From: a virus | Reading direction: 5' to 3' (one strand) | Length of the DNA: 64,000 bases | Virus record (IMG/VR): IMGVR_UViG_3300021962_000047 | Location: 1 to 64,000 of that record | Shown here: in pieces, positions 31,301-39,017 of the stretch | How positions within the stretch are numbered: position 1 is the first letter of the stretch | Layout of the letters: every line of letters starts with the position of its first letter | Translations under genes and position numbers: made by a program | The notes under the pieces: generated by a model | What the model saw: the letters and a program-made list of their open reading frames with translations, nothing else | Told to the model about the DNA's origin: nothing | Database searches by the model: none

Positions 31301-32005
31301 AGCAGCAGTTCTTCCTATCATTTCTAAAGTAATTTTATAATTACCATCACCCGGGTCAAATCTGGCGTTAAATGATTTCAACATTAATTCATATCTAATT
31401 GCTTTACCGTAATACCCTTTAACTGTTAGATAAAATATTGGGTATGGTAATTGCATAAATGCAGAGTATGGTGATTTTTCACCAAGTTCAAATAATGTTC
31501 TACCTTGAACGTCGACCATATCGACAGTTACCACAGGGATAAATGAGGCGTTGTTTGTAATTTTTATATTTGTAATACCTAAAAGTTGAGTGTCTTCGAT
31601 ATTACCAACACTTCTAGAGTTATTTTGACTAACTTGTGTTTGATTTATACCTTGACCCTCAAGAGCACCTCTACCTGTTATTTGGTCAGACCAACTAGTG
31701 TCTAAATATTTTTTTCCTTGTGGTGATAAGAAATTTATTTTACCTAATGGTGAACCACCAAAATTTGCAATCGGACTAAGTAAGTTTGAATTTTCATCAA
31801 AATTTTCACCTAAAGCTAGTTTGGTTCTTGGAATAATTCTCGCTTCCAAATTAGCGTACATGACAAGATTTTCATGGTCAACAAGCCTTTCTTGCATCCT
31901 ACCATCTTTGTCAAAGATTTTGTTTGGGTCTACTAATACTACGTTGTTATAGTCAGCATCCCAAGCAACATTACCATCTGTATATTTTTTTACATTATCT
32001 GCCAT
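25388..32005 (-). CDS. Giant baseplate hub protein with C-terminal glucosaminidase-like domain
   Basis: This 2205-residue protein is the second largest coding unit type here. N-terminal residues about 140-260 resemble hub tube-like domains of contractile tails (IPVVTVDMVDVQGR, then PIFYLTVKGYYGK). Near residues 1870-1920 the segment PYWILNVTHTITPNDFQTDF matches the closing hub motif of gp27/late-control-D proteins. The last ~190 residues resemble GH73-type glucosaminidases: a candidate catalytic Glu at 2056 in AWTEQGQG, then NDLFGIHTDGTW, then AVFDNFDNSIKFVLSRF. T4 splits these roles between gp27 and the lysozyme protein gp5. Here one chain appears to provide the hub and the peptidoglycan-cutting device for genome entry. 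The long middle is unassigned. It overlaps the gp53-like gene by 11 bases. Confidence 0.72.
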   Translation of the reverse strand: MADNVKKYTDGNVAWDADYNNVVLVDPNKIFDKDGRMQERLVDHENLVMYANLEARIIPRTKLALGENFDENSNLLSPIANFGGSPLGKINFLSPQGKKYLDTSWSDQITGRGALEGQGINQTQVSQNNSRSVGNIEDTQLLGITNIKITNNASFIPVVTVDMVDVQGRTLFELGEKSPYSAFMQLPYPIFYLTVKGYYGKAIRYELMLKSFNARFDPGDGNYKITLEMIGRTAAILSDLPLGSLYALPHMYNSTLSIPNSTDGLANGDQEQLLIDSANNLTDPFELIALANTGVNQTQPMSQIITTRGMKKIREVYNYYESKGLIGPNFPRLTIAQMKMKLDKLEEYITNSFAKEDVSVLNDIDEYRKVINDYRDRVYSQNTQSWYQKYMDGKNVLVDNTTGEIYYTFKKDLNLQAKKDAIVELTDSIVKFYNNKLSNNATFGDNGKYTINGKTYSSSLTFTMNYNDFPFYITSEDLQEKINLEQSYILTNNKAPNEVELSAYTLTLITDIKAKGFKYDFQTQEIVTDEQIIYFGFGTKYNNAKFSVNSFLEKISDLEERFGVLEEKIENQLSDALMEKIESSENGLGFKPTIRNILAVIMASADAFYRLMDDVHTEAWKLKSDPVRASAILNPEQSTNVDNKFVVNGQVIGSEELTEINFVYPWPQYIEQEKDEKDNVYQVVKYPGLSSSINRTKGYLYDKWPEIEFLEEYVTGQLLKQALPTPSTMPNQKKEANFIPSNAIEFPYTVQPYGDKSEVPFFYEIWERTYLNTYYSKLFRDEQSRYDLYSVLGDFESYTIKEAISSDPELMMILKRYGLSFQTFEPFLKSISNEGTGQNWNNYIRDIFNTDYINADIDNDSYIYSLDTINVESITVQDSQESQNKLVEYLKSTQSNTLDYTDVYPFTDLNWLKNNMAYGNSVGNVRDSNDTTKSLYYFDNKKTICSFNPSDLTSVTKDVPLTNISWINNLPTAPSQTKNVSTNLMMKAYYDNRLVTNLNYFITESVINYGPNYQGNVSETQTTSLLNTPYFINSIIEGVDNYKNGNPYPYKNLAYLFLNSLPLSTLKEKSLFVTDDNGLSQQSLKSYLSAIFNKTSAIHKLPYAWILKYGSIWHRYKNYIENGVDHLDTVWKSFDQNDAYDPTNQQPITSYNIKKYDGSNYLYEMQNTLAGVSQNMSINIGLYPKLINSIYYMFTDTDIITDYTPSGWDSAYNNGLRIGFTNDSTVMVPSNQFATPTTQNLSIKNWYQYIEDTTGLYDNNINQPRIFVIPSTGGLSFSQYRFENTNGITNIFQKTPTQVLSDQTLYDGSARSLWGGSNFGFYNNSLVKKPSYNEYLKVIDTENEYQDPFTITYNSDYSNIEELLSVFPKQLLDIFENEFLNFTKSPDNTIELLAGENTNLSYFDLTDLQDIYNRNIISVLRPLFISDMPKSNNENGIAYEISDNQMTNFVYGMEQFLGYQVILKRGNPGNFDRRVFNSLSTNDTFKPVDPINFGKYVTNSLPSSGGGTTLLQSQAAYPDAWKALKLNVGEFTNSDLSYKDSGSYITDFFITMNIEFTKTNVEQLSQVIKIFATQKLQNPSLTSATFTTNLNQYLSNQNKYQSNILNNVFRYLNKNIPNITQIKESKRSAMDGDIAKTELWEVFKVLNDKWIAGGDFKNRVLFEDFLFLDRANRDIGDSIIVDVNHLSSWLSNERETASLYSLIGEILAHNNFIFMALPAYVNFYGVQEITKNGVPQDIDIPNSSFGTYLEVDYQKNKPKFVCMYTNRLSEHTEQKENIDYRFANDSFDLRKSSENPLVENQNNKQDWGTSNKVVAFNVDFGIRNQNIFKSISLNQSQYKNTSETFKVLTDMANQTKGQKTYQQSTSLFNIYKTRSYTCEVQSMGNVMIQPTMYFNLRYVPMFTGPYWILNVTHTITPNDFQTDFSGVRISKFSFPNLDKLTMSVNLDLLRRYQKKVNNIVTTTSGQTSANANLESEASTTVTTNTNPPALPQGGVNKPTRAVLADCLNKTKYPNLPWIDNSSITTIGKKDVIEYLKTRTDIPLKIRRLVFGMAWTEQGQGTNFTCVGNDLFGIHTDGTWSNNMIGFVSGQSCVKVIEGGSRPLAVFDNFDNSIKFVLSRFNTAGFVQRQNQYQSYYGEAESYARLWKSCWNLGVGLYGGNDVEQKIDKAISDANKSGGVVNNKNYWQRTVASFQSALNYSVSNGL

Positions 32006-32312
32006 AATAATAGAAATGGTTGTCTATCGCCGTTTTATAATCTTGTAGTGATGCAATTAAAGGAAATGGAACGATTAATACTGAACCATCAGGAATATCG
32101 GTTTCCATTCCACCAAATTGTGGGTTTGCCATTTGAATTAACCATCCAAAATATGGCGTGTTGTAAAATTCATAGGAAACTTTATCTAATCTACTTCTTC
32201 CTTGGCGATAGATATATTTTCTATCAGTTGTCTTTGAAGGCAAAGTAACATACGGAACAACGGTCTGTTGACCGTTTAAAAGAAAATTCTGATATCTATT
32301 GTAGTATTGCAT
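31995..32312 (-). CDS. gp53: Baseplate wedge protein, T4 gp53-like with LysM-type fold
   Basis: This 105-residue protein has a LysM-like core: YIYRQGRSRLDKVSYEFYNT, then PYFGWLIQMANPQ, then DIPDGSVLIVPFP. The same layout is found in gp53-type wedge proteins and related LysM baseplate proteins, where the fold binds neighbouring tail proteins and not peptidoglycan. T4 gp53 is 196 residues, so this is a short version. It is translationally coupled on both sides: TAATG with the 1577-residue gene and an 11-base overlap with the hub gene. It probably links hub and wedge. Confidence 0.72.
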   Translation of the reverse strand: MQYYNRYQNFLLNGQQTVVPYVTLPSKTTDRKYIYRQGRSRLDKVSYEFYNTPYFGWLIQMANPQFGGMETDIPDGSVLIVPFPLIASLQDYKTAIDNHFYYYGR

Positions 32313-35300
32313 TAGTCTAACTTAACTTTATTGTTCCAAGAATTTTTATTTCCACCATTTACACCACTGTATAACAAATTAAAATTATCCAAGTCGGCAG
32401 AATTTGGCGTTTTTATGTCGGAGAAAGTGAAATCTCTCTGCTTTCCTTTAACATAAGGCTTATATTCGTTAAATACAGACTTGAAGTATTCATCCCTGAA
32501 TTTATTAAACTGTTTTAAAGATTCATCATACTCTTTTGTATATTCTTTAACTAATAGGTCTTGTGATGCATACACAGTGTTTGCCCACACCGGTATTTTA
32601 ACTAATTCTTTTAAAACCTCCTCACTAATATCTGCACTATTATCAAGCGTTTCTCTACCAAAAATAATCGCCCATCTCTTTTCCGCAGCCGATGATATAG
32701 CCAAGTTATAAAATACAATATCATTGTTATTACTTGACCAACCATCAGTCATTAACTTATATGTTTCTAATTTAGAATATAAAGTATTAAGATTATCCGC
32801 AACAACTTTGTAGTCATTTACCAATTCTACCTGTGTATCGGCAGCACCACCAGAAGTATCAGATACTTCGGTTGTTGCCGTTAATGAATAAAGAATTGGT
32901 TGACCTGAAGGTTTCTTAAATCCATCAATACCACTTTGAACTAAATTGATTTTATCTACAACTCTAATGAAATTTTGTTCAACTCCAACCAAATCATTTA
33001 AGTTTGATAACATAGATGATGAGAAGTTAACTTTTCTACGATTAATTAAATCTTTAACTTGTTTTTTAAATGTTCTTAAATCAGCATTTTTAACATCGTT
33101 CTTTTTGTCTCCTGTTACAAAAGGAGCAACTAAAGGAGAATTACCATTATCAACATCCGATAACGCGTCATTAAATACTTGGTCTATTTTTGATTGCAAT
33201 GATTCTGTTTTACCAAAAATACTTGTTTCAACATTATCAGAACTCGATGTTGCGTATTGTCCAAACTCACCCGTAATATACTTTCTATCTTTAGTAAACA
33301 TTCTTAAACCACCTGTTAAGTACGCTTGGTTAACACTATCCAACGATGATACGGTAGCATCGGCATATGCCTTAGATACACCAATTAAGTCATCCATAAT
33401 CTGCATAAATGATGTTGTACCAGTTACAGTTGTACCATTATCAGATAACACTTTATTTTGAATGGTTCCAATAGTATTACCCGCCTCGTTTTGAATATCC
33501 ATTCCTAATTCTTGATTAGTTAATGGAACCTCAGCAATTAAATCTTCAATTACAAATCTATCAATCTGAGATGTATCTTCAGTTGCCGTAGCTCTTTCAT
33601 CATACATTTCAGTATTAGCATAATAGTTGAACGATAATGCGTTTTGTAATTGAGCCACAGGTTCTTTTAATCCATGACCACCAATAAAGTAGAATGATAA
33701 ACTAACATCAGCTAACATCGGTTGAACACCAATACCTTCAGGGTTTAAATCCAATTGTAATGGTTCATATCTAATTGACATTTGGTTAATGGCAATTTTT
33801 GTATGCCAGAAATCTCCCACCCTTAACACACAAATCGGAGGAGCTCCAAATGATGTGTTTAACGCATCATTCTGTAGAGGTTTACCATCAGGACCAATAA
33901 CAGGTATAGTATTACCTGGTCTTAAACATTGTTGTAAGAAAGTTAATCTTGAGTTTAACCCTTCAGGTGTAATTGAGTGGAAAGCCGGATTAAAGAATTG
34001 AATTTTTTCTTTCATACTCTCATAAAGGAATGGAGTATCTTCTTTAATCATTTCAAAATAATCACATTCACTTAATAACTTTCTTAACATTCTTTTAGCT
34101 AATCCCTGCTTTAAACTAATTTCTTGATTTGAAATTGTTTTTTGTGGTGTAGGACTCGCGTCGGCACTACCTGTTGTTGGTTGTGGTATAACTTCATCGG
34201 CAATTTTTGTGTCAGCTTCAATCTTAGGTCCAACACTAACATTTAAAATCTGTGCTCTACGACAACCCATAGCAGCTACCGAATAAATTTTGTCTTGCCC
34301 CGTCAATTCCTGAGTACAATCAATAGGAGTTCCAGATGAATTAGTTGCATCACTCTGTCCCCCTTCACCAACACCATCTGTAGTAACATTTACCAAACCT
34401 TTTTCTAATAAAGGTTCCATACCATTCCAATCTTGTATTGTCTGTAAAACTGAATCAACTCGTCTCCATGATAAGTCAACGTTATATGTTGGTGAATTAG
34501 GAGATGATGCTGAACCAACAATATTAAAACTAACGGTATATCCTTGACCCGCAATTTCAACAATCTTATTTAAAAAATCCTCAAACTTATTGTAATTTGG
34601 TGTAATTACATCCTCAAAGAATGTTTGAGTTGGTTGTTTTTGATTGGCGTTAGCTTGGTCTTGATAAAAAGATTTTTCACCAATATATGCCATATATGTT
34701 GAAGTGTAGTCAATAGACGATGTTTTTCCATAACTTTTAGGGTCAGGAGTGTCATTATCAAAATAAAGATTTAACCCATTAAATTCCGTCAAACTTGGGA
34801 TTAATTCACCTTCAGATGAATTTTGTGGTTGTTCTTTTGGAATTTCTTCCATTCCCCTCTTAAATTGGTCAACGTTAGTTGTCTGTTCAACAACACTGAA
34901 GATTTCATTAAATGAAAGGGTACCATATTTTTTGGCTAATTCATATATATCGTATGTTTTACATCCCGCAAAGAAACTATCAACAATCTTAGTAATTTCA
35001 GATTCAGGACTAACATTGGCTAATTCTTTATCTATGATTGTATTAAGAATAGAGGGGTGGTCCACTATAATCTTAAATGATAAACTACCCTGTCTTTGGG
35101 TATTATTGTATGTGTAAATCGGCTCAGGTCTTCCTAAGAAATCGTTTTGATTCCATCTAACAGAAACACTCTCATCTACTCTTAAGTCATACGGGGGGAA
35201 CCACATTATTCTACCACCTAAAGGTCCTTTTTCACATGCAGGTAAATCCTGTTGCATGTCAGTTGTTCTCCACGCTAAATTCTCTAAAGACAACATATAT

Positions 35301-37045
35301 TTCTTAACTTGTCCGTCAATAACGTTTGTAGATTCATTACCCGTCATTGGGGCAATGTTTAAGTTGAATGTATTATCTAAAACAGAATATGTGGACTTTC
35401 TAATGTTACCTTCCGTTTTTTGTAAATCAGAATAAGTAAAGAAAGGGGTATCTTTGGTGAATACTCTACAATATTCCATTCCGACCTCACCACCATTTTG
35501 ATTTACATAACGTTTAACTCTTGAACCTTTTGTAATTTCTCTTGTTCCATCAAAGAATACTTTTGATGTTTGGTTGATTGCATTACCAACGTGTTGTAGC
35601 CTCGCATTACCATTTAATCCATCTGCGGCTTCAACTAACTTTTGTGTGTCATATAAAATAGAACCAGGTGTTAAACCATAATTTGTTGATTCAGTTTTAT
35701 TAAATTGAGATGATATCTGCGGCCAGTTCGAATCTGTTTCATATAACTCTCCACCTTTTCCGGCCTTTTTACCCGCAGCACTTCTCGACTTTGGTGATAT
35801 CCATGTAAATCCACCTTGAAGTCCTCCGTCATCACTAGGTTCCGCAGTGTTTAAACCAAAGTTAAATTTTTGATTTCCTTCATATAATGTTGCTAGTTCA
35901 CCATAACCTCTGACTGCGGTTTGTACTCTTTGTCCTTTAGCATTTGTTGGTAACTCATTATTTGGGAAAATAATATCATTCGGGTCTTGAGTTCGTTTAC
36001 CAACATAATACTGACCATTTGGTGCACCTAAATTTAAATCACCTATAAAATTAGCTTTGTAATCAGGTCTATAATCATTGTACTCTAATGATGAGAATAG
36101 GGCTGAAACTTGTCCTTGTCCTGAGTTTGCTAAGAAAATATCAGAACCATTTTTTCTTTCAGGTAATAAATCAGGTTTACCAAACAATGCTCCAATAACA
36201 TTTATTGTTTGGTTAATAAAACTTCTCTTACCTACAGGGTCAAAATAATCACCAGGTATCCAAGAATAAGGAAAATAAACACCTGTTAATCTTCCCGCCA
36301 TATCCAACCCTTTGGCTGGTAAACTACCGGGTACTGAAATATGCCAATCGGCAGTTATTAAAGGTTTTTTACCCGCTAAGATGGCAGCAGCTTCAAAAGG
36401 GTCATTTAATGCTCCAACAAGATTTACTCTACCTAATGTCTGTTGATAGGTTTCTTGTGCAATTCTGTATTGTAATTCCGCTCTTAATGATGTAGCGGCA
36501 ATTTTTATCATGTCAGAATCTTGTGAAAGATTTCCGTTTGAGCCCTGTGGATTGTCTTGTAATAAAATACTTGCAACCGGATATGTTGAACCAATAAATT
36601 TAAAATAGGTATCTCTATTTTGAATTATCTTTTGTACTTCATCTACATTATAAACAATATCATATCCACCTTGTGGACCATATAGATTATTTATAAATGC
36701 TCTTTTTTGTGATGGTTCACTTCTTAATTCTAACCCTGTTTCTATACCAGTATATGGTCCCTCATTAGAATTTGTTTGAAATGTTGTAACATCAATTGGG
36801 TCTCCGAAACCATTTTGACCATCAGCAGGTCCGTACTTATTTTTAGTATATAATATTTTTTCTTGTTGGTCACCAACTTGAACAACATCAGGACTATCTA
36901 AAACCGAAAAATCTTTTAAGTTAAACTCATCGGTTCCTGGTGCAGTAACAGAATTAAAACCATTAGATTTATATGGTTCTAAATTCTTTACTAATAACTT
37001 TTTTCTAAAGTTTTCTGTTGAATCAAATGATAGTGGACTCGGCAT
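32312..37045 (-). CDS. Very large baseplate protein with an OmpA-like segment
   Basis: This 1577-residue protein sits between the tape measure and gp53-like genes, where T4-type phages encode the tube initiator and hub proteins gp48/gp54/gp27. Residues about 835-930 resemble an OmpA C-terminal domain: FLNKIVEIAGQGYTVSFNIV, then GSAS, then TYNVDLSWRRVDSVLQTI, with a second GCRRAQILNV strand. OmpA domains bind peptidoglycan; family members with altered residues serve in assembly. Late segments (LRVGDFWHTKIAINQMSIRYEPLQLDLN, shown here in part: RYEPLQLDLN) look like hub beta-domains. A contact with the cell wall under the baseplate is possible. A TATTTAT motif lies 17 bases before the ATG. Confidence 0.6.
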   Translation of the reverse strand: MPSPLSFDSTENFRKKLLVKNLEPYKSNGFNSVTAPGTDEFNLKDFSVLDSPDVVQVGDQQEKILYTKNKYGPADGQNGFGDPIDVTTFQTNSNEGPYTGIETGLELRSEPSQKRAFINNLYGPQGGYDIVYNVDEVQKIIQNRDTYFKFIGSTYPVASILLQDNPQGSNGNLSQDSDMIKIAATSLRAELQYRIAQETYQQTLGRVNLVGALNDPFEAAAILAGKKPLITADWHISVPGSLPAKGLDMAGRLTGVYFPYSWIPGDYFDPVGKRSFINQTINVIGALFGKPDLLPERKNGSDIFLANSGQGQVSALFSSLEYNDYRPDYKANFIGDLNLGAPNGQYYVGKRTQDPNDIIFPNNELPTNAKGQRVQTAVRGYGELATLYEGNQKFNFGLNTAEPSDDGGLQGGFTWISPKSRSAAGKKAGKGGELYETDSNWPQISSQFNKTESTNYGLTPGSILYDTQKLVEAADGLNGNARLQHVGNAINQTSKVFFDGTREITKGSRVKRYVNQNGGEVGMEYCRVFTKDTPFFTYSDLQKTEGNIRKSTYSVLDNTFNLNIAPMTGNESTNVIDGQVKKYMLSLENLAWRTTDMQQDLPACEKGPLGGRIMWFPPYDLRVDESVSVRWNQNDFLGRPEPIYTYNNTQRQGSLSFKIIVDHPSILNTIIDKELANVSPESEITKIVDSFFAGCKTYDIYELAKKYGTLSFNEIFSVVEQTTNVDQFKRGMEEIPKEQPQNSSEGELIPSLTEFNGLNLYFDNDTPDPKSYGKTSSIDYTSTYMAYIGEKSFYQDQANANQKQPTQTFFEDVITPNYNKFEDFLNKIVEIAGQGYTVSFNIVGSASSPNSPTYNVDLSWRRVDSVLQTIQDWNGMEPLLEKGLVNVTTDGVGEGGQSDATNSSGTPIDCTQELTGQDKIYSVAAMGCRRAQILNVSVGPKIEADTKIADEVIPQPTTGSADASPTPQKTISNQEISLKQGLAKRMLRKLLSECDYFEMIKEDTPFLYESMKEKIQFFNPAFHSITPEGLNSRLTFLQQCLRPGNTIPVIGPDGKPLQNDALNTSFGAPPICVLRVGDFWHTKIAINQMSIRYEPLQLDLNPEGIGVQPMLADVSLSFYFIGGHGLKEPVAQLQNALSFNYYANTEMYDERATATEDTSQIDRFVIEDLIAEVPLTNQELGMDIQNEAGNTIGTIQNKVLSDNGTTVTGTTSFMQIMDDLIGVSKAYADATVSSLDSVNQAYLTGGLRMFTKDRKYITGEFGQYATSSSDNVETSIFGKTESLQSKIDQVFNDALSDVDNGNSPLVAPFVTGDKKNDVKNADLRTFKKQVKDLINRRKVNFSSSMLSNLNDLVGVEQNFIRVVDKINLVQSGIDGFKKPSGQPILYSLTATTEVSDTSGGAADTQVELVNDYKVVADNLNTLYSKLETYKLMTDGWSSNNNDIVFYNLAISSAAEKRWAIIFGRETLDNSADISEEVLKELVKIPVWANTVYASQDLLVKEYTKEYDESLKQFNKFRDEYFKSVFNEYKPYVKGKQRDFTFSDIKTPNSADLDNFNLLYSGVNGGNKNSWNNKVKLD

Positions 37046-37062
37046 CTATTTTTTATTTATCT

Positions 37063-37069
37063 ATAAATA
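37063..37069 (-). promoter_or_regulatory. TATTTAT motif ahead of the 1577-residue gene
   Basis: The sense strand reads TATTTATAGATAAATA 17 bases before the ATG in the 44-base gap after the tape measure gene. The first half fits the recurring motif and the second is its inverse, forming a short dyad. Confidence 0.35.
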
Positions 37070-37089
37070 GATGATTGGATATTTTTTTA

Positions 37090-38802
37090 TTAGTTACCTA
37101 ACAAGTCAGGCTCTAAAATCTGTTTAATTCTCTCACTTAATATTCGAATATCATCATTTGACATTCTACTAACATCTAACACTTGAGTTAATCCATCCAA
37201 TCTAATAGTTCCTGTGTGTACAACATTTAAATTACTTAAATTTATTGTCTGTGTTGTATTAGTAGGTTGTTGTGGTGTAACTGTAGTTGAATTGTTATTA
37301 CCTCCACCACTAGTGTTTGGTAACACTCTTCTTGCGTTTTGTACTGTCGTAGTGACTGTTGTTGTAAAATCAGTACCAAAGAAATCTAATAGTTCCCTAA
37401 ATCCTTGACTTACTTGTGTTTTTACTGAATTTAAAAATGGTGTTAATCCTTGGTCCCAAGTTATGTTATCTGTTACTGATTGTATTCCCGTTACAATTTT
37501 ATCTCTAACTAAATTATAATTTTCTTCAGTTAATAACTTACTTAGATTTGCTGAAACATTGTTTGCAACTGTTTTTGCCTGTGCGGATATATCACTATAA
37601 GTTTCACCGCCAGCAACCCCTGCAGCCAATTTAGCCGCGGGTGTTCTAAGTGTTTTTAAGATATCCTCCAAAGTTGAAAGTTGGTCCACGGCAATTTCTT
37701 GAGAACTTTTTCCTTGTTTTTCTTGTTCCTTAATTAACTCAGAATACGCACTTTCAACTTGTTCTGTTGTTAATTTAGACAATTCAATGGCTTTGTCTTG
37801 ACCTGGTAATTTAATTTCTAAATTACCTTGTTTATTTAATGTAGAAAGATTTGCAACTAATTGTTTCTGTTCATCAGTCATATTAGTAAATCTTAATTCA
37901 TCCATTGCCTTTTGTTCCTGAGCCGCCTTTACCGCAGTATTAGCCAAATCTTCGTAACTCATACCAAGAGCATCTGCTGAAGCTCTTAATCGTCTCATTT
38001 CAGTTGCCGATATTTGAAACTTACCAGTTTCTTTGTTAAACATTACCGATGACTTAGCAGCATCTATAATAGTATTTTGTAGACCCTCCATATCATTTTG
38101 GGCCATATTCATTAATTGGAACGGGTCTCCTAAAGCTCCAATAGCACCACCTAAATTTTGAAACTCAGCCGCCAATTCAATCGCCTTTTCAGGGTTTAAT
38201 AAATCCGCAGCCAATTTATTAACCGAAGTCATATCAATACGTAACGCCTGAGCTCTAGCAACCATACGAGTGAATCCTTCAACTCCATCCTTGAAGTTAT
38301 AAGCGTTGACTAACTTTAAGTTTTTACCAACTGTTTGTAGGAACGTACCAACATTTAATCCAAGACCTCTTGCTTTACTTGACATCTGTTCAATACCTTC
38401 AATAGTACCATCAATACCAATTCCTATAGTATCAAAAGATTCCGCAAGTGTTCCCATTTCCTCCGCAGTTATACCTGCAGATTTTTGTATAGCTACAAAA
38501 CTAGTTAACTGTTCATCAGTTAACATTGTATTTGATTGTAAACTTTTGTTAATTGATGAAAACACATTCGCTATGTCATCTAATGTACCTCCAAATTCTA
38601 TAGATTTTGCAGCGGCTTGAGCGAACTCAACCCTCATGTCTTTAGCATAAACTGCACCCTGTCCTAATACACTTCTATTAATTCGAGCAACTTGGTCTTC
38701 AAAATCAAATATACTGTCTTGTAATTTAGCAAACGAATCTTTTAACGCTCCCGTTAAATCACTTAAACTTGGACCACCACCGCTGTTATCTTGTAAAAAC
38801 AT
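37090..38802 (-). CDS. Tail tape measure protein
   Basis: This is a 570-residue, largely helical protein with Ala/Leu/Gln-rich stretches (EFAQAAAKSIEFGGTLDD, EQVESAYSELIKEQEKQGK) and a hydrophobic Gly/Ala-rich centre (EFQNLGGAIGALGDPFQLM). It lies directly after the tail-assembly chaperone, the invariant tape-measure position in tailed phages. Tape measures set tail length at about 1.5 angstrom per residue, so 570 residues imply a tube of roughly 85 nm, similar to T4 (gp29, 590 residues). The C-terminus is Thr/Asn-rich before a final short domain (RMSNDDIRILSERIKQIL) that should contact the baseplate. Confidence 0.8.
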   Translation of the reverse strand: MFLQDNSGGGPSLSDLTGALKDSFAKLQDSIFDFEDQVARINRSVLGQGAVYAKDMRVEFAQAAAKSIEFGGTLDDIANVFSSINKSLQSNTMLTDEQLTSFVAIQKSAGITAEEMGTLAESFDTIGIGIDGTIEGIEQMSSKARGLGLNVGTFLQTVGKNLKLVNAYNFKDGVEGFTRMVARAQALRIDMTSVNKLAADLLNPEKAIELAAEFQNLGGAIGALGDPFQLMNMAQNDMEGLQNTIIDAAKSSVMFNKETGKFQISATEMRRLRASADALGMSYEDLANTAVKAAQEQKAMDELRFTNMTDEQKQLVANLSTLNKQGNLEIKLPGQDKAIELSKLTTEQVESAYSELIKEQEKQGKSSQEIAVDQLSTLEDILKTLRTPAAKLAAGVAGGETYSDISAQAKTVANNVSANLSKLLTEENYNLVRDKIVTGIQSVTDNITWDQGLTPFLNSVKTQVSQGFRELLDFFGTDFTTTVTTTVQNARRVLPNTSGGGNNNSTTVTPQQPTNTTQTINLSNLNVVHTGTIRLDGLTQVLDVSRMSNDDIRILSERIKQILEPDLLGN

Positions 38803-38816
38803 AAAGTTATTTTACA

Positions 38817-38823
38817 ATAAATA
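38817..38823 (-). promoter_or_regulatory. TATTTAT motif ahead of the tape measure gene
   Basis: The sense strand reads GTATTTATTG 14 bases before the tape-measure ATG and immediately after the frameshift-extension stop codon at 38826. Confidence 0.35.
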
Positions 38824-38825
38824 CC

Positions 38826-39017
38826 TTATCTTTTATTTCTTGCTTGTTCAGCCATTTCATTTTGTTTTTGAAACTCTTCAGATAACTTATTAATGAAGAA
38901 CTTTCTTTCAAAGGTTGGCATCCTTAAAAGGTCTGAATATGAAAAATGTAAATGTTTTGCTAAGTAGTATATCTCATCATATACTACCTTTCTATAATCA
39001 GAAGAAAGGACGAAAAA
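38826..39017 (-). CDS. Tail-assembly chaperone frameshift extension (gp51/T-domain-like)
   Basis: An open frame of 64 codons lies +1 to the end of the 249-residue gene, bounded upstream by a TGA and downstream by TAA at 38826. It has no ATG, GTG or TTG before the ATG at 38921, yet its conceptual peptide (SDYRKVVYDEIYYLAKH, then FSYSDLLRMPTFERKFFINK) reads as a conserved helix pair typical of tail-chaperone T-segments: a hydrophobic helix, an S/W-Y-x-D-hydrophobic turn, MP-x3-R-x2-F. A run of six Ts plus C (TTT TTT C at 39018-39012) lets tRNA-Phe slip forward from TTT to TTC. A +1 shift there would give a protein of about 306 residues. The alternative is an independent 31-residue ORF from 38921. 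Confidence 0.6.
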   Translation of the reverse strand, partial: FFVLSSDYRKVVYDEIYYLAKHLHFSYSDLLRMPTFERKFFINKLSEEFQKQNEMAEQARNKR

